A DNA stretch of 64,000 nt from Erythrobacter sp. (GTDB lineage Bacteria; Pseudomonadota; Alphaproteobacteria; Sphingomonadales; Sphingomonadaceae): positions 340,809 through 404,808 of the forward strand of contig JAACTC010000008.1 of assembly GCA_009993635.1 (NCBI GenBank), read 5' to 3'. Numbering within the stretch: position 1 is the first letter of the stretch; every line of letters starts with the position of its first letter. Below the pieces are notes generated by a model. The model was not told where the DNA came from. It was given only the letters and a program-made list of their open reading frames with translations, and made no database searches. A program made the position numbers and the translations under genes. Below are positions 1 through 7,222 of this stretch, one piece after another.

Positions 1-195
1 GTTTTCGTAGAGCGGTATCGCGCCGCAGAAGAGCGTTTTGCAGATGGCGAGGTCGACCGGCCGCCGCACTGGACCGGGTTCACCCTGCGGCCCGAACGGA
101 TCGAGTTCTGGCTCGATCGCGACAACCGCCTGCACGATCGCCGCCGCTTCACGCGCGCAGGCGATAGCTGGACGAGCACGTTGCTGTACCCATGA
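1..195 (+). CDS. pdxH: Pyridoxamine 5'-phosphate oxidase, C-terminal part (cut by window edge)
   Basis: The first 64 codons, open from base 1 to a TGA at 193-195, give the C-terminal end of PdxH. The PPHWTGFTLRPERIEFW stretch and the following DNRLHDRRRF match the conserved PdxH C-terminus that helps bind FMN and substrate. The enzyme oxidises pyridoxamine or pyridoxine 5'-phosphate to pyridoxal 5'-phosphate in the cytosol. The start lies upstream of the window. The next gene starts 13 bases downstream on the same strand, so the two may be co-transcribed. Confidence 0.9.
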   Translation, partial: VFVERYRAAEERFADGEVDRPPHWTGFTLRPERIEFWLDRDNRLHDRRRFTRAGDSWTSTLLYP

Positions 196-208
196 CAGGG
201 CTCACTCC

Positions 209-1156
209 ATGAGGGGCAGTGCCGCCAGCGAACGGGCCGAACTGGGGCGCGGGGCGGCTATCGCGTCGATGAGCGTGGCCCTGCTGCTTGTCGCGCTGAA
301 GCTATGGGCGGTGTGGCAGACCGAATCGATGGCGCTGCTCGGCTCGCTGGCGGACAGCGCGCTCGATCTGGTGGCCAGCCTAGTCACGCTGCTCGGCGTG
401 GTCATCGCCGCGCGGCCCGCAGATAGCTCGCACCGTTTCGGGCATGGCAAGGCAGAGGCTCTGGCGGCGATCTTCCAGGTCATGCTGATCGCGGTCTCCG
501 CCGCGGGCATCGCCATGCGCGCGGGCCAGGCACTGATCGAAGGCGAGCGGGTCACGGGCGCCGGAGAGGGAATCGCGGTCAGCGTGATTGCCATCGTCGC
601 GACCCTCGGCCTGCTGGCCTATCAGCGTTACGTCATCGCCCGCACGCGCTCGGTCGCGATCCGGGCCGATCATGTGCATTACCAGTCCGATCTGTTGCTC
701 AACCTGGCGGTGATCGCGGCGCTGGTGCTCGATCGCTATGCCGGTCTTTCGAGTGCCGACCCGCTGTTCGGCCTCGGCATCGCGGCGTGGCTGCTGTGGG
801 GCGCATGGCGCGCAGGCGGCGAAGCGATCGACCATCTGATGGACCGCGAATGGCCCGAGGCGAAGCGCAGCCGATTCGTCGAAATCGCCGCGCGCCACCC
901 GGAACTCGCGCGACTGCACGATTTGCGCACCCGCACCAGCGGTGGAATCGACTTCGTGCAATTTCATGTGGACCTTCCTGGCGACTACACCGTTGAAAAA
1001 GCTCACGACATCATCGAGCGCGTGGAATCAGACTTGTGCCGCGAATTTCCGGACATCGAGCTTCTGATCCACATCGATCCTGCAGGCCATGTCGACGAAC
1101 CCGGCAATGTGCTGGTCGAGCAGGACGAGTTCGCCAAGCTGGAGAATAAGCCATGA
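209..1156 (+). CDS. Cation diffusion facilitator (FieF-like) metal efflux transporter
   Basis: This 315-residue inner-membrane protein exports divalent metal by proton antiport, judged from its CDF-family pattern. Helix 2 carries DSALDLVAS and a later helix carries HVHYQSDLLLN, the D-x3-D and H-x3-D pairs that form the FieF transport site. About six hydrophobic segments are followed by a cytosolic ferredoxin-like domain (from about residue 215) ending in an HIDP motif. I chose the ATG at 209, not an upstream in-frame ATG, because homologous sequence starts about there and the upstream part overlaps pdxH. Its stop overlaps the next start by 4 bases. Zn/Fe specificity cannot be read from sequence. 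Confidence 0.88.
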   Translation: MRGSAASERAELGRGAAIASMSVALLLVALKLWAVWQTESMALLGSLADSALDLVASLVTLLGVVIAARPADSSHRFGHGKAEALAAIFQVMLIAVSAAGIAMRAGQALIEGERVTGAGEGIAVSVIAIVATLGLLAYQRYVIARTRSVAIRADHVHYQSDLLLNLAVIAALVLDRYAGLSSADPLFGLGIAAWLLWGAWRAGGEAIDHLMDREWPEAKRSRFVEIAARHPELARLHDLRTRTSGGIDFVQFHVDLPGDYTVEKAHDIIERVESDLCREFPDIELLIHIDPAGHVDEPGNVLVEQDEFAKLENKP

Positions 1157-1968
1157 CCGCGTTGCCGTACTGGCATGTCGATGCCTTCGCCGACCGGCCG
1201 TTTGCCGGCAATCAGGCCGCGGTCATGCCGCTGGACCGCTGGCTGCCCGACGAAACGCTTCAGAAAATCGCCGAAGAAAACAACTTCGCCGAAACCGCCT
1301 TTCTGGTGAACGACACCACCAGCACGGACCTGGGCGGCGCCGATTACGAGCTGCGCTGGTTCACGCCGACCAGCGAGGTCGCGCTGTGCGGCCACGCGAC
1401 GCTGGCAGCGGGCCACGTGATCCTCGGCCGCGATGACGAACGCGACGTCGTCACCTTCCGCACGCGCAAGGCGGGCATTCTGGAGGTTCGCCGGATGGAG
1501 CAGGGGTACGAGCTGGCCCTGCCCGTCACCCAGGTGGAACAGGCGGAATATCCCGGCCTGCTCAAAGCATTGCATGTCGAGGCGCCGGTATTCGAATCGG
1601 TCTCGGGCGCCAACCAGACCACCATCGTGTTGCTGGAAGACGAGGCCGCGGTGCGCGGCCTCGACCCCAACATGGCTGAGCTGGCCCGGATCGAGCGGAT
1701 GGTGATCTGCACCGCCCCCGGCGTCGATACCAATATCGTCAGCCGCGTATTCGTGCCCGCCTGGGGTGTGCCCGAGGACAGCGTGACCGGTTCGGCGCAT
1801 GCCGCGCTCGCCCCGTTCTGGGCCGAACGGCTGGGGCACGACACGCTCAGCGCGTTTCAGGCATCGGAGCGGGGCGGTGTGCTGCAATGCCGGATGGATG
1901 GCGAACGCGTCTGGCTGGGCGGTCCGTGCGTGACCGTGGTCGAGGGCACGTTCCACCTCCCCGACTGA
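1153..1968 (+). CDS. PhzF family isomerase/epimerase-like protein
   Basis: A 271-residue protein with the diaminopimelate-epimerase-like PhzF fold. The N-terminus (WHVDAFADRPFAGNQAAVM) and the EEDNFAE-like stretch ENNFAETAFLV, including the catalytic glutamate expected in this family, are intact. ALCGHATLAAGHV and the late DSVTGSAHAAL motif are also typical. PhzF itself isomerises trans-2,3-dihydro-3-hydroxyanthranilate, but most chromosomal members, like this one with no phenazine genes nearby, have unknown substrates. It overlaps the transporter upstream by ATGA, so it is translationally coupled to it. Confidence 0.88.
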   Translation: MTALPYWHVDAFADRPFAGNQAAVMPLDRWLPDETLQKIAEENNFAETAFLVNDTTSTDLGGADYELRWFTPTSEVALCGHATLAAGHVILGRDDERDVVTFRTRKAGILEVRRMEQGYELALPVTQVEQAEYPGLLKALHVEAPVFESVSGANQTTIVLLEDEAAVRGLDPNMAELARIERMVICTAPGVDTNIVSRVFVPAWGVPEDSVTGSAHAALAPFWAERLGHDTLSAFQASERGGVLQCRMDGERVWLGGPCVTVVEGTFHLPD

Positions 1969-1981
1969 GCCGGATGGCGCA

Positions 1982-3115
1982 CTACTGCGTGGGGTAGAGC
2001 TCGACCAGATCGTTGAGCTGGCGCAGCAGCGCACGGCGCTCGTCGTCGCCCGAATGGCCCAGCCGCACGACAGTGAGCCGCTGCTGCGGAGACACCAGTA
2101 TATACTGGCCCATGTGCCCGATCGCGGCGAAAATGCCGCTCGGGTTGTCGATCGGATATAGCGAGTTCTGCGGGTCGCCGGCCTGCGTGTTAAGCCAGGT
2201 CTGCCCGCCGTAGAAGGGCGCGGGCGGGCTGGGTTCGAGCATGAACTCGACCCATTGGCGAGGCACCAGCTGCGTGCCGCGATACGACCCGCGGTTGCGC
2301 AGGAATTCGCCAAACCGCGCCCAGTCGCGCAGTGAGCCGTGGATCGCGCTGCCGCCGATCAGCGTGCCCGAGGCGTCGTATTCGGGCACCATCGACGTCA
2401 TTCCCAGCGGGCCGAACAGGCGGGTGCGCAGATAGGTGTCGACCGCCTTGCGCCGCGTTTCGGGATCGGTGCTGCCATCGGTCAGCACGTTGGCCGCGAT
2501 ATCGGCCAGGATCACGGTCGTGTTGCTCGAATATTCGAACTTTTCGCCCGGCTCGGCCTCCAGCGGCTGTTCCTCGGCGAATTTCGCCATGTCGTCGCGC
2601 TGGTCGAGGAAGAGCATCCGCACTTCACTCGATTCATAGGGCACATCGCCGCTTTCGGTGTGATCGAGGCCGGACCGCATCTGCAGCAGGTGGCGGAGCG
2701 TGATTTCGCCGCGCGCGTCGCCCGGTCGCTGCCAGCTGGCGATCGGCGCAGGCGCATCGAGTTCCAGCGCGCCGTCCGCGATCAGCATCCCGATCATCAC
2801 CGCGGTCACGGTTTTCGCCATCGACCAGCTGATGATCCGCGTGTCCGCATCATACCCTTCGGCATAGCGTTCGGCGACGATTTCGCCGTTGTGCATGATC
2901 ATCGCGGCGCGCGTTTCGCCGAGGCCCTGCTCCTGTTCGAACAGGTCGCCGAATTCCATCGCCAGTCGCTCGCGCCCGACACCGGGATTCTCTTCGACAA
3001 CCGCCAGTTCCGCTTCGGTCGGACCGGGATCGGGCTCGCTCCCCCCGCCACAGGCGGCGAGTGACAGGGCGAGGCAGACAGGGCTTGCAAGCAGGGTGCG
3101 GCGGGGCGACAACAT
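1982..3115 (-). CDS. Serine hydrolase lipoprotein (beta-lactamase/class C family)
   Basis: This 377-residue protein begins with a lipoprotein signal whose lipobox ends LSLAAC, so it should be anchored in the envelope. SMAK in SWSMAKTVTAV is the S-x-x-K catalytic serine motif of the beta-lactamase/DD-peptidase clan, and EYSSNTT stands at the usual Y-x-N/S position. An HMGQ motif near the C-terminus is in the place of the K/H-T-G element. The ATG at 3115 places the signal peptide at the N-terminus; the frame stays open further upstream. Members include esterases, 6-aminohexanoate hydrolases and D-amino-acid peptidases, so the substrate is unknown. It is convergent with phzF and divergent from the next gene. 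Confidence 0.82.
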   Translation of the reverse strand: MLSPRRTLLASPVCLALSLAACGGGSEPDPGPTEAELAVVEENPGVGRERLAMEFGDLFEQEQGLGETRAAMIMHNGEIVAERYAEGYDADTRIISWSMAKTVTAVMIGMLIADGALELDAPAPIASWQRPGDARGEITLRHLLQMRSGLDHTESGDVPYESSEVRMLFLDQRDDMAKFAEEQPLEAEPGEKFEYSSNTTVILADIAANVLTDGSTDPETRRKAVDTYLRTRLFGPLGMTSMVPEYDASGTLIGGSAIHGSLRDWARFGEFLRNRGSYRGTQLVPRQWVEFMLEPSPPAPFYGGQTWLNTQAGDPQNSLYPIDNPSGIFAAIGHMGQYILVSPQQRLTVVRLGHSGDDERRALLRQLNDLVELYPTQ

Positions 3116-3146
3116 AGGCTCAGCAATTCGCACGAGAGAAGCCCGC

Positions 3147-3527
3147 TTGGCAACGACCGATACCCACTCCGCGTTCACCGCCACCCGAAATTCGACGCAC
3201 CGCCGCCTGTGGCCGCGCGTGCTGCTGGTTGCGGTACTGGCGCTGGTCTGCGTGGCGGCGGTGGCCTGGTTCGCGAACCGCACCGCGATCACCGGCTATG
3301 GCCAGGCCGGTGCGTCCTACGCCGCGCGGGTCGCATGTTCCTGCCGCTATATCGGTGGGCGCTCGATCGGCGATTGCGCGAAGGACAAGCTGGCCGGAAT
3401 GGAGCTGGTGCGGCTGTCCGACGACCCCAAGAGCATGAGCGTCACCGCCACGTTCCCGCTGGTCACCAGCCAGACTGCAACCTTCCGCGAAGGGTACGGC
3501 TGCGTGCTGGAACCCTGGGAGGACTAG
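3147..3527 (+). CDS. Hypothetical membrane-anchored protein with conserved-looking cysteines
   Basis: Unrecognised. About 126 residues starting with TTG at 3147, preceded by GAGAGAAG. A basic stretch (THRRLWPR) leads into one hydrophobic segment at about residues 20-40, so the rest is probably periplasmic. That part contains CSC, a later DC pair and a C-terminal GC, which could form disulfides. It is divergent from the serine hydrolase with only 31 bases between starts, so the promoters share this short gap. Its TAG stop overlaps the mnmA stop on the other strand by 4 bases. The start codon is uncertain because no in-frame ATG stands nearby. Confidence 0.6.
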   Translation: MATTDTHSAFTATRNSTHRRLWPRVLLVAVLALVCVAAVAWFANRTAITGYGQAGASYAARVACSCRYIGGRSIGDCAKDKLAGMELVRLSDDPKSMSVTATFPLVTSQTATFREGYGCVLEPWED

Positions 3528-4678
3528 GCCGCAGGCGTCGTGCGCTCGATCCAGCCGCCGCCGACCACCCGCTCGCCCGCATAGATGACCGCCGCCTGCC
3601 CCGGCGCGACGCCGAATTCGGGCTGGGCAAAGCGCAGCATTACCGCTTCGCCGTCGCCCAGCGATCCGTCCAGCGCCACCGGCACCGGTTTGGACAGCGA
3701 ACGGACCTTTGCCGTCAGCGGCTGATCGGGCAGCGGGCCGATCCGGTTGGTATCGACCAGCCGCGCGCTCGCGGTTGCGAGCATGGCCTTGGGACCGACG
3801 CGGACCTGCGCGGTGTCCGCGTCCAGCTCCACCACATAGAGCGGTTCTGGCTGGCCACCGATTTCGAGGCCGCGGCGCTGGCCGACGGTGAAGTGGATCA
3901 CGCCCGCATGTTCGCCCAGCGTTTCGCCGGTCTGCGCATGGACGATCGCGCCCGGCGTCGCGCCTTCGGGGCGCAGGCCTTTCACGATCTTGGCGTAATT
4001 GCCGTCGGGTACGAAGCAGATATCCTGGCTGTCGGGCTTGGCCGCGTTGCGCAGGGATGCCGCCTCGGCCAGTTCGCGCACCTGCGTCTTGGGCATTCCG
4101 CCCAAGGGGAAGCGCAGGAAGTCGAGCTGTTCCTGCGTGGTCGCGAACAAGAAGTAGGACTGGTCGCGACTCGGATCCTGCGCGCGGCGCAGTTCCGGCC
4201 CGCCCGCACCGGTCGCGCGGCGCACATAGTGCCCTGTCGCAAGGCAATCGGCATCCAGCTCGCGCGCCATGCGCAGCAGGTCGGTAAACTTGGGCCCCAT
4301 GTTGCAGCGAATGCACGGCACCGGGGTGCGGCCCGCGAGGTAATCGTCGGCGAACTGTTCCACCACCGATTCGCGGAATGCGCTCTCGTGGTCGAACACG
4401 TAGTGCGCGATGCCCAGCCGGTCGGCCACGGCGCGCGCATCGGCGATATCGTCGCCCGCGCAGCAGGCGCCCTTGCGCCCGGTCGCCGCGCCGTAATCGT
4501 AGAGCTGCAGCGTAACGCCCACCACTTCTGCTCCGCTCGCAGCCGCGAGCGCGGCGACGACCGAGCTGTCGACCCCGCCCGACATGGCGACGACGATGCG
4601 GCAATCGGCGGCGGGGCGCGGCAGATCGAACAGGCTGGCGGCCTGCTCGGCGCTGGAAAGGATGGCGGAATCGGGCAT
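3524..4678 (-). CDS. mnmA: tRNA-specific 2-thiouridylase MnmA
   Basis: This 384-residue enzyme adenylates and then thiolates U34 of tRNAs for Lys, Glu and Gln, making the 2-thio part of mnm5s2U. SGGVDSS at about residues 33-39 is the PP-loop ATP site. The two catalytic cysteines are visible as CIRCN (about residue 120) and DICFV (about residue 218). The C-terminal GxxRGLEIGG region and beta-barrel domain are present, and the length matches the family. The sulfur would come from a cysteine desulfurase such as SufS; no separate IscS-type gene is in this window. Confidence 0.95.
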   Translation of the reverse strand: MPDSAILSSAEQAASLFDLPRPAADCRIVVAMSGGVDSSVVAALAAASGAEVVGVTLQLYDYGAATGRKGACCAGDDIADARAVADRLGIAHYVFDHESAFRESVVEQFADDYLAGRTPVPCIRCNMGPKFTDLLRMARELDADCLATGHYVRRATGAGGPELRRAQDPSRDQSYFLFATTQEQLDFLRFPLGGMPKTQVRELAEAASLRNAAKPDSQDICFVPDGNYAKIVKGLRPEGATPGAIVHAQTGETLGEHAGVIHFTVGQRRGLEIGGQPEPLYVVELDADTAQVRVGPKAMLATASARLVDTNRIGPLPDQPLTAKVRSLSKPVPVALDGSLGDGEAVMLRFAQPEFGVAPGQAAVIYAGERVVGGGWIERTTPAA

Positions 4679-4807
4679 GTTGCTTGGATTTGGGCATATA
4701 GCCTGCCGCAGGGCTGAGACAAGGAAAGCCGATTTTCGCCCCTGGCGGGTGGCGGAATAAAGCAGCCTTTACCGCTTGTTGACCATCATCGCGGTAATGC
4801 CGGTGTC

Positions 4808-5089
4808 ATGTTCGAAGGAACCGATCAGATCGCCGCGCATGACGATGCGACGGACCGTGACGGGCTGCGACGCGTCGCCTGGGCGGAGCTTGCAGCCGCA
4901 ATCAGCCTGTCGCGCAGCCTGCACGAGGATGATGGTGGCCTGCTGGCAAAAGTCGGCTCCTTCGACGGACACGAAGCAAACGACGAACGCGGCGTTAACC
5001 TTAGCTCTTTAGCGAGCCGCAAAGCGCCCGTGGGTAGAGATGTGCCCAGCACAGACCCAGCCCCCAGGCGTCACCGAGAGAAACGATGA
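4808..5089 (+). CDS. Small hypothetical protein coupled to the SciP-like gene
   Basis: Unrecognised 93-residue ORF. It is acidic and ends in a charged tail (APRRHREKR) whose TGA overlaps the next start by 4 bases (ATGA). That overlap, and codon third positions that look like its neighbours, are the main reasons to call it. A central WAELAAAISLSRSL helix and GVNLSSLASRKA resemble small proteins I recall near DUF1153 genes in sphingomonads, but I cannot verify that. No good Shine-Dalgarno is visible before the ATG at 4808. The 129 bases before it (4679-4807) hold the shared upstream region with mnmA; I see no clear promoter there. Confidence 0.5.
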   Translation: MFEGTDQIAAHDDATDRDGLRRVAWAELAAAISLSRSLHEDDGGLLAKVGSFDGHEANDERGVNLSSLASRKAPVGRDVPSTDPAPRRHREKR

Positions 5090-5385
5090 TCGAGAACCAG
5101 AAAATCAAGCCTGACCAAGTGATCGGCCCGCTCGGCGAGCCGCTGTCGCTGGCCGACCTGCCGAGCCCCAAGACCAAGCGGTGGGTTATCCGCCGCAAGG
5201 CCGAAGTGGTGGCCGCGGTGAATGGCGGCCTGCTGTCGATCGACGAGGTTCTCGAACGTTATGGCCTGACGCTGGAAGAATTCGCGTCGTGGCAGCGCGC
5301 GGTTGACCGTTCGGGCATGCAGGGCCTGCGCGTCACGCGCATACAGCACTATCGGGATCTCTACGAGCGCCAGCTGAAATACTGA
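5086..5385 (+). CDS. sciP: SciP-like CtrA inhibitor (DUF1153 family)
   Basis: This 99-residue protein matches DUF1153, the family of Caulobacter SciP, a small helix-turn-helix protein that binds CtrA and blocks activation of CtrA-dependent promoters. The core runs from VIGPLGEPLSLADLP through TKRWVIRRKAEVVAAV and GGLLSIDEVLERYGLT to RVTRIQHYRDLY. The RRKAEVV and LTLEEF helices form the trihelical part. The ATG at 5086 gives the usual length. It overlaps the small ORF upstream by 4 bases, so its translation may depend on that ORF. That it regulates CtrA here is inferred from the family. Confidence 0.9.
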   Translation: MIENQKIKPDQVIGPLGEPLSLADLPSPKTKRWVIRRKAEVVAAVNGGLLSIDEVLERYGLTLEEFASWQRAVDRSGMQGLRVTRIQHYRDLYERQLKY

Positions 5386-5391
5386 GGCTTC

Positions 5392-5418
5392 GTCCGGGCG
5401 GGCGCCGCCTGTCCGGAC
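5392..5418 (+). terminator. Possible hairpin downstream of sciP
   Basis: GTCCGG at 5392-5397 pairs with CCGGAC at 5413-5418 around a GC-rich loop that can fold further. No U-run follows, so it is a weak intrinsic terminator at best, or a 3'-end stabilising hairpin. Confidence 0.3.
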
Positions 5419-5434
5419 AATTCATTCCGGCTCG

Positions 5435-5460
5435 GGAACCTGCGATCCCCCGGCTCCGTT
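5435..5460 (+). promoter_or_regulatory. EcfG-type (general stress response) promoter
   Basis: GGAAC at 5435-5439 and CGTT at 5457-5460, separated by 17 bases, match the -35/-10 consensus recognised by the alphaproteobacterial general-stress sigma factor EcfG. Transcription would begin near 5468, about 40 bases before the ATG at 5506. The downstream gene belongs to a stress-membrane-protein family, which fits. Confidence 0.7.
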
Positions 5461-5505
5461 GAAGTCCCGTAACCCGCACGGGACACATAAAACAGGAGTT
5501 GGGAC

Positions 5506-5772
5506 ATGAGTTGGATTATTGCGGTCATCATCGGCGGCGTAGCAGGCTGGATCGCCAGCATGATCATGGGGCGCGACGCCTCGATGGGCATTTTCTGGAA
5601 CATCATCGTTGGCCTGATCGGCTCGCTGATCGGCAACTGGGTCGGTAACGCCGTGTTCGGTGTTGGCGGTCCGATCGGCGAATTCAGCCTGACGGGCTTC
5701 ATCGTCGCCATCATCGGTGCGGTGATCCTGCTGGCGATTGCCAATCTGGTACAGCGCGGACGCGTACGCTAA
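5506..5772 (+). CDS. GlsB/YeaQ/YmgE family stress membrane protein
   Basis: This 88-residue, very hydrophobic protein has three membrane segments: IIAVIIGGVAGWIASMIMG at the N-terminus, a central IFWNIIVGLIGSLIGNWVG and a C-terminal IVAIIGAVILLAIANLV. That is the transglycosylase-associated (PF04226) layout. Members are induced by stress in enterobacteria and firmicutes, but their biochemical role is unknown. An AGGAG Shine-Dalgarno stands 8 bases before the ATG. An EcfG-type promoter precedes it and a strong terminator follows, so it forms a monocistronic unit. Confidence 0.9.
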   Translation: MSWIIAVIIGGVAGWIASMIMGRDASMGIFWNIIVGLIGSLIGNWVGNAVFGVGGPIGEFSLTGFIVAIIGAVILLAIANLVQRGRVR

Positions 5773-5801
5773 CCACTAAAGCATCCTACTGAACAGAAAT
5801 G

Positions 5802-5833
5802 GGCGGTTCGGCATTGGCCGGGCCGCCTTTTTT
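5802..5833 (+). terminator. Rho-independent terminator of the stress membrane gene
   Basis: GGCGGTTCGGC (5802-5812) pairs with GCCGGGCCGCC (5817-5827) over 11 positions including two G-U pairs, with a 4-base loop ATTG. It is followed by TTTTTT at 5828-5833. Confidence 0.85.
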
Positions 5834-6017
5834 GTATGGGCGTGGTGTGGCGGCGCGTTTTCTATCAAGGTGCCTTTCGTCAGACTTGCTTGGCAGTTGG
5901 TAGAGCGCCCGATTGCTTGTGCACTGCGGTACGCTTAAGGCGAGGCTGCATCGATGGATCGCTTCCCGAAGGGAACGGGTGGGCGAGGCTGCAGGCCATT
6001 GCAAACGGACAGCACTG

Positions 6018-7217
6018 ATGAACTACCAACCCCCGGTCGGCCAGAACGATGATGAAGGGCACCAGATGAGCCAGAGTTACACCGCCACCGGGGAAAAGGC
6101 GCCCGGCGACCACCGCACACGCAATATCGTGATTGTGGTCGCGATCGTTTTGGTCGCCGCGCTGGCGATCGGCTGGTTCGCTCTGCGCGCCACCAACGAT
6201 GCGCCCGCTGCTCCCACCGCCGCCGACCAGGCGCCGGAAATCACCTTCATCCAGCCGGGCAGCGCCACCATCGAAGGCACGATCAACGCCACGGGCACGA
6301 TCGCCGCACGCCGCGCGCTGCCCGTGGGTGTCGTCGGCGAGGGCGGCCGGGTCGTCTCGGTCAATGTCGAGCAGGGCCAGTGGGTCCGTGCCGGGCAGGT
6401 GCTCGCTTCGATCGACCGGTCGGTGCAGAACCAGCAGGCCCGCGCACAGGCGGCGCAGATCGAAGTCGCCCGCGCCGATGCCCAGTTGGCACAGAACAAT
6501 CTCGACCGCGCGCTACAGCTGGTAGAGCGCGGCTTCGTGTCGCAGGCCGATGTCGACCGCCTCACCGCAACCCGCGACGCGGCCCGCGCACGCGTTGCCG
6601 TGGCGCAGGCGCAGCTGGGCGAACTGCGTGAACGCAATGCGCGGCTGAACATCGTTGCGCCGGCATCCGGCCTGATCCTCGAACGCAACATCGAACCCGG
6701 TCAGACGGTCAGCGCAGGCCTTTCCTCGGCCTTCGTCATCGCGCAGGGCGGCGAGATGGAGCTGCGCGCGAACGTCGGCGAATCGGAGCTTCAGCGGCTG
6801 AGCGTCGGGGTTCCGGCCGAGATCTCCCCGGTGGGGTCGAGCGAGACGTATAATGGCCAGATCTGGCAGATCGAACCCACGGTGGACGCGCAGAGCCGCC
6901 AGGGCGTCGCGCGCATCGCATTGTCCTATGCGCCCGGCCTGCGCCCCGGCGGTTTCGCCACCGCGACCATCCGCAGCGGCACATCCGTGGCCCCGCTGCT
7001 GCCCGAAAGCGCCGTGCTGGCGGATAATAATGGCAGCTACGTCTACATCATCGACGATGCGAACACGGTGCAACGCCGCCCGGTCGAAACCGGCATGGTC
7101 ACCTCGAACGGTATCGCGGTTACCGACGGCATCAGCGGCAACGAACGGATCGTGCTGCGCGCCGGCGGCTTCCTCAATCCCGGCGAGCGCGTGAACCCCG
7201 TTCCGCAAGAAAAGTAG
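6018..7217 (+). CDS. RND efflux periplasmic adaptor (membrane fusion protein)
   Basis: A 399-residue HlyD/AcrA-type adaptor that links an inner-membrane RND pump to an outer-membrane channel. It has a short cytosolic N-terminus, one membrane anchor (about residues 36-56, NIVIVVAIVLVAALAIGWFA), a biotinyl-lipoyl half (VSVNVEQGQWVRAGQVLASID), a coiled-coil hairpin of about 70 residues, and the returning lipoyl strand (IVAPASGLILERNIEPGQTV). Beta-barrel and membrane-proximal domains follow. The ATG at 6018 was preferred; an internal ATG at 6066 is an alternative. The pump gene starts 5 bases after its stop. No TolC-like gene is adjacent. Confidence 0.92.
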   Translation: MNYQPPVGQNDDEGHQMSQSYTATGEKAPGDHRTRNIVIVVAIVLVAALAIGWFALRATNDAPAAPTAADQAPEITFIQPGSATIEGTINATGTIAARRALPVGVVGEGGRVVSVNVEQGQWVRAGQVLASIDRSVQNQQARAQAAQIEVARADAQLAQNNLDRALQLVERGFVSQADVDRLTATRDAARARVAVAQAQLGELRERNARLNIVAPASGLILERNIEPGQTVSAGLSSAFVIAQGGEMELRANVGESELQRLSVGVPAEISPVGSSETYNGQIWQIEPTVDAQSRQGVARIALSYAPGLRPGGFATATIRSGTSVAPLLPESAVLADNNGSYVYIIDDANTVQRRPVETGMVTSNGIAVTDGISGNERIVLRAGGFLNPGERVNPVPQEK

Positions 7218-7222
7218 GCACC

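Noticed and set aside
3120..4697. Minus-strand frame of 525 codons overlapping mnmA
   Set aside because: Shadow of mnmA in another frame, with Arg-rich repeats.
5836..6018. 60-codon open frame before the efflux adaptor, ending at its start
   Set aside because: Composition rich in Cys, Arg and Trp is not protein-like, there is no start signal, and it covers the tRNA-like fragment.
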